Shown one piece after another: positions 18,480-27,059 of a stretch of 58,967 bases of DNA. This DNA is from an uncultured Lachnospiraceae bacterium (GTDB taxonomy: Bacteria > Bacillota > Clostridia > Lachnospirales > Lachnospiraceae), in assembly GCA_900554925.1 (NCBI GenBank), contig USJG01000002.1, positions 1 to 58,967 on the forward strand, read 5' to 3'. The first letter of the stretch is position 1, and the number at the start of each line of letters is the position of its first letter. The position numbers and the translations under genes were made by a program. Under the pieces are notes generated by a model that saw nothing but the letters and a program-made list of their open reading frames with translations, searched no databases and was not told the origin of the DNA.

Positions 18480-18794
18480 CTACTTATGCTTATCCATCTT
18501 TGCCTTTATCTTATCCACCGCATCTATAAAAACAAGTATTTCCGCCACCACTTCGTACAATTCCGGCGGTATCATGTCCCCAATATCCAGACGCGACAAG
18601 GTATCCGCCAGCTTATCATCTCTGTGCACCGGGACGTCTGCTTCCTGTGCCTTTTCTATGATCCGCTCTGCCAATGCCCCTTTTCCGCTGGCAATGACCT
18701 TAGGCGCCTCATCCTGTGGGTCATAAGAAAGCGCTATCGCCTGCTTTATTTTCTTTTTTTCTTCTGCCATGATTTCCCGCCTTTCATGGTTCAT
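18480..18794 (-). CDS. ylqH: FlhB C-terminal-like cytoplasmic protein (YlqH type)
   Basis: Protein of 104 residues similar to the cytoplasmic C-terminal domain of the flagellar / type III export switch FlhB, with no membrane part. The segment ALSYDPQDEAPKVIASGKG matches the FlhB region after the cleavage site, but the autocleavage NPTH motif is missing. The ATG at 18794 overlaps the ylqG stop by ATGA; a second ATG at 18770 has a better ribosome-binding site and could be the true start. The same gene pair follows rnhB in Bacillus subtilis. Confidence 0.85.
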   Translation of the reverse strand: MNHERREIMAEEKKKIKQAIALSYDPQDEAPKVIASGKGALAERIIEKAQEADVPVHRDDKLADTLSRLDIGDMIPPELYEVVAEILVFIDAVDKIKAKMDKHK

Positions 18795-20362
18795 GCTCTT
18801 GCATCAAAGGAATAGCCTGCAAGCACGGATATATTTTTATCCTGTTTCAGGATTTCCTCCATCACATTTACTTTTTCATCCCTGCTGACAAATTCGGCGC
18901 TCATGGAATATCCTCTGCTTTCCAGTCTCTCATTTAAAATATGGATATTCTCTGCAATCAGATCCAGCGCGCTGTCATCCTTAAGGTAAAACTTAGTAGA
19001 AACCTTCTGATTTACTAAGGCAACATACACGTCAAGGCTTCCAAGATGTTCCATGTCAAGATGCAAAAGTGCACTTACGCTGCCATCCTTTTTCGCCAGA
19101 CTTTTCTTGTTGGTATAAACAAACAGCTCTCCGTTGGCATTCTGGCTCTGCATTTTAAGCGGAAGCTGCACATAGGTAAACATCTGATTTAATTGATTCA
19201 TAAAGTCTATGTTGCCGGTCACATTGGATATGGCCTTTGCCAGTGGTGTGTCTGCTTTTCCGGCCTGAGACAGCACAGCATTTAAACGGTTCATCTGACT
19301 GTTTAACCGCTCATAGAGTTTATCCACGCTTTGTTCCCAGGCTACTTCTTCAGGCTGCAATAGCCACTGTGTGCTCATTTCATTTTTCAGAATATGCTTA
19401 AATTCTTTCCCTTCAAGCAGTTTCAAAACTGCTTCCTTATCAGGAAGTGCTTCCTCTAAAAGAAGCTGATTGATATCCGCTAAAAGCTTCTGTCCGTTTA
19501 TGCTGTTATTTGCCACAGCCTCTGAAAGCTCATGAGGCACTCCCGCCTGCCTTAATGCTCTTACCAATTCCTCCCTCCCGCTTTGAGTCAGCAATTCTGT
19601 CGGATTTCCATTTAATTTGGCCTGGGCGGCAGACTGCTCCCCATCTTCCTTAAAAGCAACCGTTGGATTTTCTGTAAGCACACTAAGTACATCTCTGTAA
19701 AAATTTAACCCTTCCTGCAAATTTTCACTGCCTGTAATCTGCTGGAAAGTTTCTGTAAACGCCTCCATAATATCTGAAATGCTCTCTCCAAGCTGATGCT
19801 GATAGTTCTTATAGGCTTCAAACTGAGCGATATTTTCCGGTGTGATCGGCAGGGAAATCCGCTGCATCTGGGCCAGCGAATGCATATCCGCCAGTGGGTT
19901 TGCATTCACATAGCGGTTCATCTGATATAAGGATTGACGGTCAATGGGAAGCCCCTCCTGCATCATTGCCTTAACCATATGGGCAGTGACACCATTCTCC
20001 GGAAGCCCGGCAGCCTGCAGCGCCTTTGATACATTAGGGTCCTGACTTAGATTTTCAAAAAGCGGAGTTAATACCACTTTGGAGGTACTGTTATTTTTTA
20101 TCTGAAAGGTCAGAAGCTGTCCTGGCTGAGGGGCCATATTTCCCTCCAGCTTAGCCTGCAAAAGTTGATTTTTGCCTAAGGAAATCAAAATTTCATTTCC
20201 AGTCCTTGACACCACTTCGCCGGTAATGGACTGACCAGGCTGCCTGCCTAAAATAGCCTCCATTCCGTTTTTCAGTCCCTGTTCCAATGAAGAGGCATCC
20301 ATCCCCTCTACATTTCCCATGACTGTTTGATTCACCTGGCTTAAATAAGATGAAAGCCTCAT
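18791..20362 (-). CDS. ylqG: FliK C-terminal-like protein (YlqG type)
   Basis: Protein of 523 residues. The C-terminal third resembles the flagellar hook-length control (Flg_hook) domain: PLKMQ, then LDMEHLGSLDVYVALVNQ and later LNERLESRGYSMSAEF. The N-terminal part is Gln-rich and low in cysteine. No secretion signal is visible. It is coupled to ylqH (FlhB-like), giving a FliK/FlhB-like pair outside a flagellar operon. Start ATG at 20362 has AAGGGGG upstream. Molecular role unknown. Confidence 0.75.
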   Translation of the reverse strand: MRLSSYLSQVNQTVMGNVEGMDASSLEQGLKNGMEAILGRQPGQSITGEVVSRTGNEILISLGKNQLLQAKLEGNMAPQPGQLLTFQIKNNSTSKVVLTPLFENLSQDPNVSKALQAAGLPENGVTAHMVKAMMQEGLPIDRQSLYQMNRYVNANPLADMHSLAQMQRISLPITPENIAQFEAYKNYQHQLGESISDIMEAFTETFQQITGSENLQEGLNFYRDVLSVLTENPTVAFKEDGEQSAAQAKLNGNPTELLTQSGREELVRALRQAGVPHELSEAVANNSINGQKLLADINQLLLEEALPDKEAVLKLLEGKEFKHILKNEMSTQWLLQPEEVAWEQSVDKLYERLNSQMNRLNAVLSQAGKADTPLAKAISNVTGNIDFMNQLNQMFTYVQLPLKMQSQNANGELFVYTNKKSLAKKDGSVSALLHLDMEHLGSLDVYVALVNQKVSTKFYLKDDSALDLIAENIHILNERLESRGYSMSAEFVSRDEKVNVMEEILKQDKNISVLAGYSFDARA

Positions 20363-20380
20363 GTGTACCCCCTTATGACA

Positions 20381-21139
20381 TTACAGGAAATTTTTGATAA
20401 AGCTTTTACGATGTATAGGTGCAGGGCCAAATTTGCGAAGGGCATCAATATGCATCCGGGCGCCATAACCCTTATTAGAGGCAAATCCATATTCAGGATA
20501 AAGCGCATCATACTGTACCATCAATCTGTCCCTGGTCACCTTTGCAATGATGCTTGCCGCCGCAATGGAAATACTTTTGGCATCCCCTTTAATGATAGGC
20601 ACCTGCTTAATGTTTACACCTGGAATGTTCACTGCGTCATTCAGCAGTATATCCGGCGACGGATTTAACTTGCCAATTGCCTCCCGCATTGCTTCATAGG
20701 TGGCCTGGAGAATATTGATCTCGTCTATTCTCTCCGGAGATACGAATCCCAATCCGGTGGCAACCGCCTTTTCCATAATCACATCATACAACTCTTCTCT
20801 CTTTTTTTCGGAGAGTTGCTTGGAATCATTAAGATATAATATGTCACAATCCCTGGGAAGAATAACTGCTCCTGCCACCACCGGCCCTGCAAGAGGCCCT
20901 CTTCCCACCTCGTCAATGCCGCATATATAAGAAAAAGAGCTGTATTTTTTTTCGTATTCTTTCATTTTTTCTGTTCGGGCCAGTTCTTTTTCATATTCTG
21001 CCAATCTCTTCTTCGCTTTATTTACAAGGCTTACTGCGCCGGACCTTTGGTCACTTGCATAGGTGCTTATAAAATCAGGCAGCTCGCTTACACTGGCTGC
21101 CTGCAAAATATCTTTGATCTCACTTATCTTTTGTTCCAT
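20381..21139 (-). CDS. rnhB: Ribonuclease HII
   Basis: Endonuclease that cuts the RNA strand of RNA/DNA hybrids and removes misincorporated ribonucleotides, 252 residues. Active-site acids are visible in CGIDEVGRGPLAGPVV and LLNDAVNIPG. The N-terminal extension of about 70 residues is usual for the Firmicutes form. ATG at 21139, with AAGGAAAAG upstream. Confidence 0.97.
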   Translation of the reverse strand: MEQKISEIKDILQAASVSELPDFISTYASDQRSGAVSLVNKAKKRLAEYEKELARTEKMKEYEKKYSSFSYICGIDEVGRGPLAGPVVAGAVILPRDCDILYLNDSKQLSEKKREELYDVIMEKAVATGLGFVSPERIDEINILQATYEAMREAIGKLNPSPDILLNDAVNIPGVNIKQVPIIKGDAKSISIAAASIIAKVTRDRLMVQYDALYPEYGFASNKGYGARMHIDALRKFGPAPIHRKSFIKNFL

Positions 21140-21173
21140 ATTGATTGTCTTTTCCTTCTATTATCCTTATTCT

Positions 21174-21713
21174 TTATTGATGCTTGATCATTCCGATTTT
21201 ATTTAATGGCCAGATGCGCATCCATGCCTTTCCGATAAATTCATCCCTGTGAATATTTCCCACCACGGGGTCGCGGCTGTCAGAACTGTTATTCCTGTTA
21301 TCTCCCATTACAAAATATTCGTCTTCTCCCAGTGTAACAGGTTCATATGCCCGGCCTGGATCTGCAATCACGTCTTTACCGTAAGATTCTTTTAAAACCT
21401 CTCCGTCAATATAAATCAAGCCATTTTCATCAATATAAACAGTTTCTCCAGGCAGTCCGATGATCCTCTTTATATAGTATGTCTTTTCCGCATATCTGAA
21501 AGGAAACACTATAATATCAAACCGTTTGGGTTCCCCAAAGCGATAAGAAATCTTATCTACAATTAAATTATCCCCGTCACTCAGCATCGGTTCCATGGAA
21601 CTGCCTATCACCTTGGTTCTCTGCCCCACATAGGTTACAACAAGAAAAGTCAGAACCAGAACCACCAGCAAATATAAGCTTGTACTCAATACTTCTTTCA
21701 GAAATTTATTCAC
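21174..21713 (-). CDS. lepB: Signal peptidase I (first copy)
   Basis: Membrane-anchored signal peptidase of 179 residues with one N-terminal membrane segment. The catalytic Ser is in GSSMEPML, the catalytic Lys in YYIKRIIGLPGE, and box E is MGDNRNNSSDSR. The GTG at 21713 is chosen because it overlaps the rbgA stop as GTGA (21710-21713) and has GGAGGA at a suitable distance. A second copy (22590-23174) lies on the other side of rbgA. Confidence 0.95.
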   Translation of the reverse strand: MNKFLKEVLSTSLYLLVVLVLTFLVVTYVGQRTKVIGSSMEPMLSDGDNLIVDKISYRFGEPKRFDIIVFPFRYAEKTYYIKRIIGLPGETVYIDENGLIYIDGEVLKESYGKDVIADPGRAYEPVTLGEDEYFVMGDNRNNSSDSRDPVVGNIHRDEFIGKAWMRIWPLNKIGMIKHQ

Positions 21714-22561
21714 TTCCACTCCTCCGGATGCTCCAACGTTATTCTGCCCAGCCTGCCGCTTCTGAAATCATCCATGACAAGGGACGACGCCCTTAAAATA
21801 TCCGGCTGTCTGCCCTTCTGAAAACACCCTCTGCTGATACAGATTTCTTCCAGATTTTTATAAGCATCCTCCAGGACATTTATCTGGTAACGTTCCTTTA
21901 AAGCCTCGGGATATTCCCTCTGCAGAAAGGAAATGACCGCAATTGCAAGCTCATCTGCATGCAGGATTTCATCATTGATGGAGCCGATCATTGCAAGTCT
22001 CTCTCCAACCTTCTGGTCCTCAAATTTCGGCCATAAAATCCCCGGAGTATCTAAAAGCTCCAGATTTTTATTCAGTCTGATCCATTGCTTTCCCTTTGTG
22101 ACTCCCGGCTTATTTCCTGTTTTTGCGCAGGCTCTTCCCGCAAAGGAATTGATAAAAGTGGACTTTCCCACATTCGGTATACCGGCCACCATTGCACGCA
22201 CAGGCCTGTTTATGATTCCCCGTTTCCTGTCACGTTCAATTTTCTCCCTGCACGCTTCCTGTACCAGCGGCTGTATGTTTTTAATCCCTGCACCGGATCT
22301 TGAATTTATTTCCTGTACAAAGAATCCTTTTTCTTTAAAATACTCTGTCCACAGTAAATTAAAACGTGGATCAGCCAGATCCGCTTTATTTAATAAAATG
22401 ATCCTGAACTTGTTTTTTCCAATCTCATCTATATCAGGATTTCTGCTGCTCATAGGCACTCTGGCATCAACCAGCTCGATAATAAGGTCTATCAGCCTGC
22501 TATCCTCCTGCATCATCCGTTTGGCCTTGATCATATGCCCCGGATACCATTGATAATTCAT
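21710..22561 (-). CDS. rbgA: Ribosome biogenesis GTPase RbgA (YlqF)
   Basis: Circularly permuted GTPase for late 50S assembly, 283 residues. The motif order confirms the permutation: G4 NKADLAD comes first, then G1 GIPNVGKST, then G3 DTPGILWP. Start ATG at 22561 with AAAGGAAG upstream. It sits between two signal peptidase genes, as ylqF does next to rnhB and ylqG in Bacillus. Confidence 0.97.
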   Translation of the reverse strand: MNYQWYPGHMIKAKRMMQEDSRLIDLIIELVDARVPMSSRNPDIDEIGKNKFRIILLNKADLADPRFNLLWTEYFKEKGFFVQEINSRSGAGIKNIQPLVQEACREKIERDRKRGIINRPVRAMVAGIPNVGKSTFINSFAGRACAKTGNKPGVTKGKQWIRLNKNLELLDTPGILWPKFEDQKVGERLAMIGSINDEILHADELAIAVISFLQREYPEALKERYQINVLEDAYKNLEEICISRGCFQKGRQPDILRASSLVMDDFRSGRLGRITLEHPEEWK

Positions 22562-22589
22562 ATTTGCTTCCTTTCACTAAAGAGCCCCA

Positions 22590-23174
22590 TCATTCCACAA
22601 ATCCCATGCCTGCTTCCTGGCCGCCCAGATGAAACCATGCCTTGCCGGCAATAGTACTTTTGCTTACCGGTCCAATATTTCCCGAGCGGCTGTCCTCACT
22701 GATATTTCGGTTATCTCCCAACACAAAATATTCGTCGCTTCCCAGCAGGATCTCTGTTTCCGCTATTCCTGCATCTGCTATCTTATCATAGGACTCGTCT
22801 TCCTCTAAAAGTTCCCCGTTAATATACACATAACCGCCTATAATTTGAATTTTTTCTCCCGGCAGGCCGATTACCCTTTTCAGATAATAATGGGAATTAG
22901 TATTCCCACTAGGCAAAAAGGCTATTACATCGCCTCTTTTAGGAGAAAAAAGCTTATATACAAATCTGTTGATAAGAACCTCTTCACCGTTAGAAAGCGC
23001 CGGGCTCATAGACACACCGATCACACTGATTTTCATACCTGCTGAAAAAACCAGTACAAACGCCAGCAATATCGCCGCAAAACAATAAAAGGCCGTGCTG
23101 AATATCTCATGCACCATCTCTTTACTGATTTTCTTTTTCTTTTCGTAAAAGGTAAGCCCTTTGTGCCTTGCCAT
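22590..23174 (-). CDS. lepB: Signal peptidase I (second copy)
   Basis: Signal peptidase I of 194 residues with one N-terminal membrane anchor (about 24-48). The catalytic Ser is in GVSMSPALS, the catalytic Lys in YYLKRVIGLPGE, and box E is LGDNRNISEDSRSG. Start ATG at 23174, with AAGGA upstream. It is the first gene after the terminator that closes rplS, so the whole lepB-to-pgeF operon may start here, although I see no convincing promoter in the short gap. Confidence 0.95.
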   Translation of the reverse strand: MARHKGLTFYEKKKKISKEMVHEIFSTAFYCFAAILLAFVLVFSAGMKISVIGVSMSPALSNGEEVLINRFVYKLFSPKRGDVIAFLPSGNTNSHYYLKRVIGLPGEKIQIIGGYVYINGELLEEDESYDKIADAGIAETEILLGSDEYFVLGDNRNISEDSRSGNIGPVSKSTIAGKAWFHLGGQEAGMGFVE

Positions 23175-23221
23175 ACATTTGTTCCTTATCCCTTATCCTG
23201 CCCTGCTGATTCCTATTTTGC

Positions 23222-23250
23222 AAAAAAGGGCAAAATATGCATTTTGCCCT
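23222..23250 (-). terminator. Terminator after rplS
   Basis: On the minus strand a 10-bp stem, AGGGCAAAAT / ATTTTGCCCT (23241-23250 with 23227-23236), loop GCAT, then six U (23222-23227). It ends the rplS transcript about 20 bases after the stop codon. Confidence 0.9.
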
Positions 23251-23266
23251 CAAAAATTCTGTTAAA

Positions 23267-23611
23267 TTATTTAATAGCTTCTTTTACTTTCGCTTTCTTA
23301 CCTACGCGGTTTCTCAAGTAGTTCAGTTTTGCTCTTCTTACTTTACCTCTTCGAACCACTTCAATCTTTTCAACATTGGGTGAATATACAGGCCATGTCT
23401 TTTCTACGCCTACACCATTGGAAGTTTTTCTTACTGTGAAGGTTTCTCTTGCTCCGGTTCCCTGTCTCTTAAGAACTACACCTTCAAAAACCTGGATTCT
23501 CTCACGGTTGCCTTCCTTGATCTTTCCGTAAACCTTGATCGTGTCGCCCACGTTAAAATCTGCTACTTCCTTTAATGCTTCATTTTCAATGCTTTTAATA
23601 ATTTCGTTCAT
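23267..23611 (-). CDS. rplS: 50S ribosomal protein L19
   Basis: Ribosomal protein of 114 residues at the 30S-50S interface. The conserved FNVGDTIKVYGKIKEGNRER, QVFEGVVLKRQG and ENTFTVRK-like core are present, with the basic KVRRAKLNYLR tail. It has its own promoter (23696-23724) and terminator (23222-23250), so it is a separate unit after the trmD operon. The leader of about 80 bases could carry an L19-type autoregulatory structure, but I could not confirm one. Confidence 0.98.
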   Translation of the reverse strand: MNEIIKSIENEALKEVADFNVGDTIKVYGKIKEGNRERIQVFEGVVLKRQGTGARETFTVRKTSNGVGVEKTWPVYSPNVEKIEVVRRGKVRRAKLNYLRNRVGKKAKVKEAIK

Positions 23612-23695
23612 TTTAAACCTCCATATATTTGTAAACTAATCAGATGTTCTTAATACCCATGTAACAGAGGACCACCATAATTTCGCAACATTAAT

Positions 23696-23724
23696 AATTT
23701 ACCATATAACAGAAAAAATTGCAA
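23696..23724 (-). promoter_or_regulatory. Promoter of rplS
   Basis: Minus strand TTGCAA (23719-23724), 17-base spacer, TAAATT (23696-23701), in the gap between trmD and rplS. The -10 is imperfect. Confidence 0.55.
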
Positions 23725-23729
23725 GCAAT

Positions 23730-24518
23730 TTATTCACTTGTCAGCCTCTTTTGCTCTTTTTTCCTGCATCTGGCCTCTCGTTTTGCCTTTTTAATAAAGT
23801 ATTCCTGATTTTCTTCCACCCATTTTTCATACAAATCACTTCTGAGTTTTCTGGTTCGTTCCAGCGACTGTTCCAGCCGCCATTCCTCCACCTTCCTGTG
23901 ATCGCCGGACAAAAGCACCTGCGGCACTTTCTTATCCCTCCAGACCTCTGGCCTTGAATACTGGGGATATTCAAGCAAATAGTTGCTAAAGCTTTCCGTT
24001 TCTTTGGAAGTTCCGTTGCCAAGAACCCCCGGAACCATTCTTGAAATGGCATCGATCATGACCATTGCCGGCAATTCACCGCCAGTCAGCACGTAATCTC
24101 CAATGGAAACATAATCCGTAACAATTTCCTCTAAAACCCGCTCATCAATCCCTTCATAATGACCGCACAAAAAAATAAGGTCTTCTTCTTTTGCATATTC
24201 CCTGGCCATGGACTGATGAAAGGTCCTACCCATAGGAGTTACATAAATTACCCTGGACTTTTCCCCTTCTCCTGTCCTGGAATTTATTTTCTCAACCACT
24301 GCCCTCCAGGCATCATAAACCGGCTGTGCCTGCATAAGCATTCCGGCTCCGCCTCCATAGGGATAATCGTCTACCTTTTTATGCTTGCTAACTGTATAAT
24401 CCCTGATATTAACTGCTTCAAGAGATATGATCCCCCTGGCCATGGCCCTGCCGATAATACTGGTATCAAGGCCCTGCATGATCATTTCCGGGAATAAGGT
24501 AAGTACATGAAAATTCAT
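23730..24518 (-). CDS. trmD: tRNA (guanine-37 N1)-methyltransferase
   Basis: SPOUT-family (knotted) enzyme that methylates G37 in tRNAs with AdoMet, 262 residues. Motifs: DYPYGGGAGMLMQ, CGHYEGIDERV and SIGDYVLTGGELP. It is some 15-20 residues longer than usual because of a basic C-terminal tail rich in Lys and Arg. Start ATG at 24518, with AGGGGGAG upstream. Operon partner of rimM. Confidence 0.97.
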   Translation of the reverse strand: MNFHVLTLFPEMIMQGLDTSIIGRAMARGIISLEAVNIRDYTVSKHKKVDDYPYGGGAGMLMQAQPVYDAWRAVVEKINSRTGEGEKSRVIYVTPMGRTFHQSMAREYAKEEDLIFLCGHYEGIDERVLEEIVTDYVSIGDYVLTGGELPAMVMIDAISRMVPGVLGNGTSKETESFSNYLLEYPQYSRPEVWRDKKVPQVLLSGDHRKVEEWRLEQSLERTRKLRSDLYEKWVEENQEYFIKKAKREARCRKKEQKRLTSE

Positions 24519-24538
24519 CTGTTCTTCTCCCCCTTAAG

Positions 24539-25048
24539 CTAATCAAGAAGTCCATCCAGCAAATGTACCTTCATTTCATTCCGCTCCAGATCTACTGCTA
24601 AAATGCAGTCTTTAATGGCCGGAATCAAAACCTCCCTGCCATCATCACACAAAACTGTATATACGTCATTGGCACCTGTTTCAATTACATCCTTTAACGT
24701 ACCCAAAAAGGAACCGTCTTCATTTAAAACTTTCATACCAATTAAATCGGCAATAAAATATTCGTCTTTTTTTAATTTTACCGCATTTTCCCTGGTAACA
24801 AACAGACTTTTCCCTTTATATTTTTCAATATCATTAATATTGTCATAGCCTTTAAACTTAAGTATCGCAAACTGCTTAAAAAATTTCACAGATTCAATTT
24901 GAAGCTTTAACTGCTCTTTTCCTGTATCAAGCAGCACTTCCTTTAATTTTTTAAAACGGTTCACATCATCCGTTGTAGGAAAAACCTTTACTTCCCCGCG
25001 CACTCCATGGGTTGACGATATAATTCCTACCTGCAATAAATTCTCCAT
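24539..25048 (-). CDS. rimM: Ribosome maturation factor RimM
   Basis: 30S maturation factor of 169 residues that binds S19. The N-terminal motif LLQVGIISSTHGVRGEVKVF and the PRC-barrel part with DLIGMKVLNEDG and DVYTVL are typical. Start ATG at 25048 with AAAGGTG upstream. An intrinsic terminator lies between this gene and khpA, so its expression may depend partly on read-through. Confidence 0.97.
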   Translation of the reverse strand: MENLLQVGIISSTHGVRGEVKVFPTTDDVNRFKKLKEVLLDTGKEQLKLQIESVKFFKQFAILKFKGYDNINDIEKYKGKSLFVTRENAVKLKKDEYFIADLIGMKVLNEDGSFLGTLKDVIETGANDVYTVLCDDGREVLIPAIKDCILAVDLERNEMKVHLLDGLLD

Positions 25049-25072
25049 AAAACACCTTTCCGCCGCTTATAC

Positions 25073-25113
25073 AAAAAACAAGGATGTTTTCGCTGTGAAA
25101 CGAGAACATCCTT
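25073..25113 (-). terminator. Intra-operon terminator between khpA and rimM
   Basis: Minus strand stem AAGGATGTT / AACATCCTT (25105-25113 with 25080-25088) around a 16-base internal region that can pair further, followed by G and six U (25073-25078). It lies 5-45 bases after the khpA stop codon. Confidence 0.75.
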
Positions 25114-25117
25114 TCTC

Positions 25118-25345
25118 CTAGACGATTTCCACGTCCACTTTCTGATTTTCCTTGGATGAAGCTGCTTTAACAACAGAACGGATTGCCTTTGCAATTCTTC
25201 CCTGCTTTCCGATCACCTTACCCATATCGGACGACGCAACATGAAGCTCGATGGTAACATGCCTGCCTTCTTCCTTCTGGGTAACGACCACCTCATCCGG
25301 ATGCTCAACAAGTGCTTTTGCAATTACTTCTACTAATTCCTTCAT
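25118..25345 (-). CDS. khpA: KH-domain RNA-binding protein KhpA (YlqC)
   Basis: Small KH-domain protein of 75 residues with the GxxG loop as GKVIGKQGRIAKAIR. KhpA pairs with KhpB (Jag) to regulate cell division and elongation in Firmicutes. The place between rpsP and rimM is the usual one. Start ATG at 25345, with GGAGGTG upstream. Confidence 0.95.
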   Translation of the reverse strand: MKELVEVIAKALVEHPDEVVVTQKEEGRHVTIELHVASSDMGKVIGKQGRIAKAIRSVVKAASSKENQKVDVEIV

Positions 25346-25376
25346 AGTCCACCTCCAAAAGGATCGTCAACATGTG

Positions 25377-25622
25377 TTATTTTTCAATGCCTGCCTGCTT
25401 GAAAATTTTGCTGACAACTTCTGTAGGCTGCGCACCGTTTGCAAGCCACTTTTTAGCCAGCTCCTCATCTACCTTAAAGGTGCTGGGATCTGTGTTGGGG
25501 TCATAAGTTCCGATTTCCTCGATAAATCTTCCGTCTCTGGGAGATCTGGAGTCTGATACAACGATTCTATAGAAAGGAGCTTTCTTCTGACCCATTCTTC
25601 TTAATCTGATTTTTACTGCCAT
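25377..25622 (-). CDS. rpsP: 30S ribosomal protein S16
   Basis: Ribosomal protein of 81 residues. It begins MAVKIRLRRMGQKKAPFYRI, the hallmark of S16, with SRSPRDGRFIEEIGTYDP after it. The ATG at 25622 follows GGAGGTG; in-frame codons further upstream would add an unrelated N-terminus and are rejected. A weak hairpin lies in the 78-base gap before it. Confidence 0.98.
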   Translation of the reverse strand: MAVKIRLRRMGQKKAPFYRIVVSDSRSPRDGRFIEEIGTYDPNTDPSTFKVDEELAKKWLANGAQPTEVVSKIFKQAGIEK

Positions 25623-25700
25623 GTTTTTCACCTCCGTGATTAAAAAAATTATTTTGTATTTTGAAAAGAAACAATTTTGGGAAACTGTTTCTGTTTTCAA

Positions 25701-27056
25701 CTAAAAAGGAAACTTCATCCCTCCGAAACCTCTTGAGCGCTTGCCGCCCATAAGGCCGGGCATCTGCTTCATCATCTTCTGAGACTGCTCAAACTGCTTT
25801 ACAAAGCGGTTCACAACTGCCATATCCACACCAGCCCCTCTTGCAATTCTGCTCTTTCTGCTTAAATTAAGAAGCTTGGGATTCTTTCTTTCCTCAGGTG
25901 TCATACTAAGCACAATGGCCTCTGTTCTCGCCAGCTGTTTTTCATCTATCATAGCTTCTATGCTTCCGAGCTGTTTTCCCATACCCGGCAGCATTCCCAG
26001 AAGACTGGCAATTCCACCCATGTTACGCATCTGCTTCATGCTTTCTAAGTAGTCTTCAAAGTCAAACTTACCCTTTTTCATCCGGGCTGCCATTTCTTTT
26101 TCTTTGGCCTCATCTATGGAAATATTCTCCTGGGCTTTTTCAATCAGGGAAAGCACATCTCCCATTCCCAGAATACGGCTTGCCATTCTGTCCGGATAAA
26201 ACTGCTCAAGATCAGAGAGCTTTTCTCCCATGCCTACATATAAAATCGGTTTGCCGGTAACTGCTTTGACGGAAAGTGCCGCACCGCCCCTGGTATCGCC
26301 ATCCATCTTGGAAAGAACCACGCCGTCTATGCCGATCTTATCATTAAAATCCTTAGCTACCGTAACCGCATCCTGACCGGTCATGGCATCCACCACCAGA
26401 AGGGTCTGATGGACCTCCACCCGCGTCTTGATATTTTGCAGCTCCGTCATCATATCTTCATCAATATGAAGTCGTCCAGCAGTATCCAATATTACTACGT
26501 TATGCCCATTCTTTCTGGCATGTTCAATTGCCGCCCTTGCTATATCAACAGGATTTTGATTTTCTCCCATGGAAAACACATCAACCTGCTGCTTTTCTCC
26601 GTTGATCTGCAGCTGTTTGATTGCCGCAGGCCTGTAAACATCACAGGCAACCAACAATGGTTTTTTCCCTTTTAACTTCAGCTTGCCCGCAATCTTGGCT
26701 GTAGTAGTTGTTTTACCAGCGCCCTGAAGTCCGCACATCATAATGGTGGTTATGGATTTTCCCGGCTGCATCCGGATTTCAGTAGTCTCCGATCCCATAA
26801 GGGCAACCATTTCTTCATTAACGATCTTGATTACCATCTGTCCGGGATTCAGGCCATTCATCACATCAGAGCCAATGGCTCTTTCCTCCACAGCCTTTAT
26901 GAACTGTTTTACTACCTTGAAATTAACATCTGCTTCTAAAAGCGCCAGTTTCACTTCCTTAAGGGCAGCTTTAACGTCTTCCTCTGTCAGTCTTCCCTTG
27001 CTGCGGAGATTTTTAAATACATTTTGAAGTTTATCCGTTAAGCTTTCAAATGCCAT
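25701..27056 (-). CDS. ffh: Signal recognition particle GTPase Ffh
   Basis: SRP protein of 451 residues that binds signal sequences and SRP RNA, and docks on FtsY. N domain, G domain with GLQGAGKT (109-116), DTAGRL and the TKLD-like region, then a Met-rich M domain (MKQMRNMGG, KMMKQMPGLMGG) ending in GGMKFPF. It starts 3 bases after the ylxM stop; GAGGAG within the end of ylxM is its ribosome-binding site. Confidence 0.98.
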   Translation of the reverse strand: MAFESLTDKLQNVFKNLRSKGRLTEEDVKAALKEVKLALLEADVNFKVVKQFIKAVEERAIGSDVMNGLNPGQMVIKIVNEEMVALMGSETTEIRMQPGKSITTIMMCGLQGAGKTTTTAKIAGKLKLKGKKPLLVACDVYRPAAIKQLQINGEKQQVDVFSMGENQNPVDIARAAIEHARKNGHNVVILDTAGRLHIDEDMMTELQNIKTRVEVHQTLLVVDAMTGQDAVTVAKDFNDKIGIDGVVLSKMDGDTRGGAALSVKAVTGKPILYVGMGEKLSDLEQFYPDRMASRILGMGDVLSLIEKAQENISIDEAKEKEMAARMKKGKFDFEDYLESMKQMRNMGGIASLLGMLPGMGKQLGSIEAMIDEKQLARTEAIVLSMTPEERKNPKLLNLSRKSRIARGAGVDMAVVNRFVKQFEQSQKMMKQMPGLMGGKRSRGFGGMKFPF

Positions 27057-27059
27057 GGA

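Noticed and set aside
21933..22553. Open frame of about 200 codons on the plus strand
   Set aside because: It is antisense to rbgA, whose GTPase motifs are perfect; no independent evidence.
23612..23690. L19-type autoregulatory RNA leader
   Set aside because: Length and position would fit, but I could not derive a supported structure by eye, so it is only mentioned under rplS.
25623..25700. Terminator between ffh and rpsP
   Set aside because: AGAAACA / TGTTTCT can pair with a mismatch, but the stem is AU-rich and the U-run short; too weak to claim.
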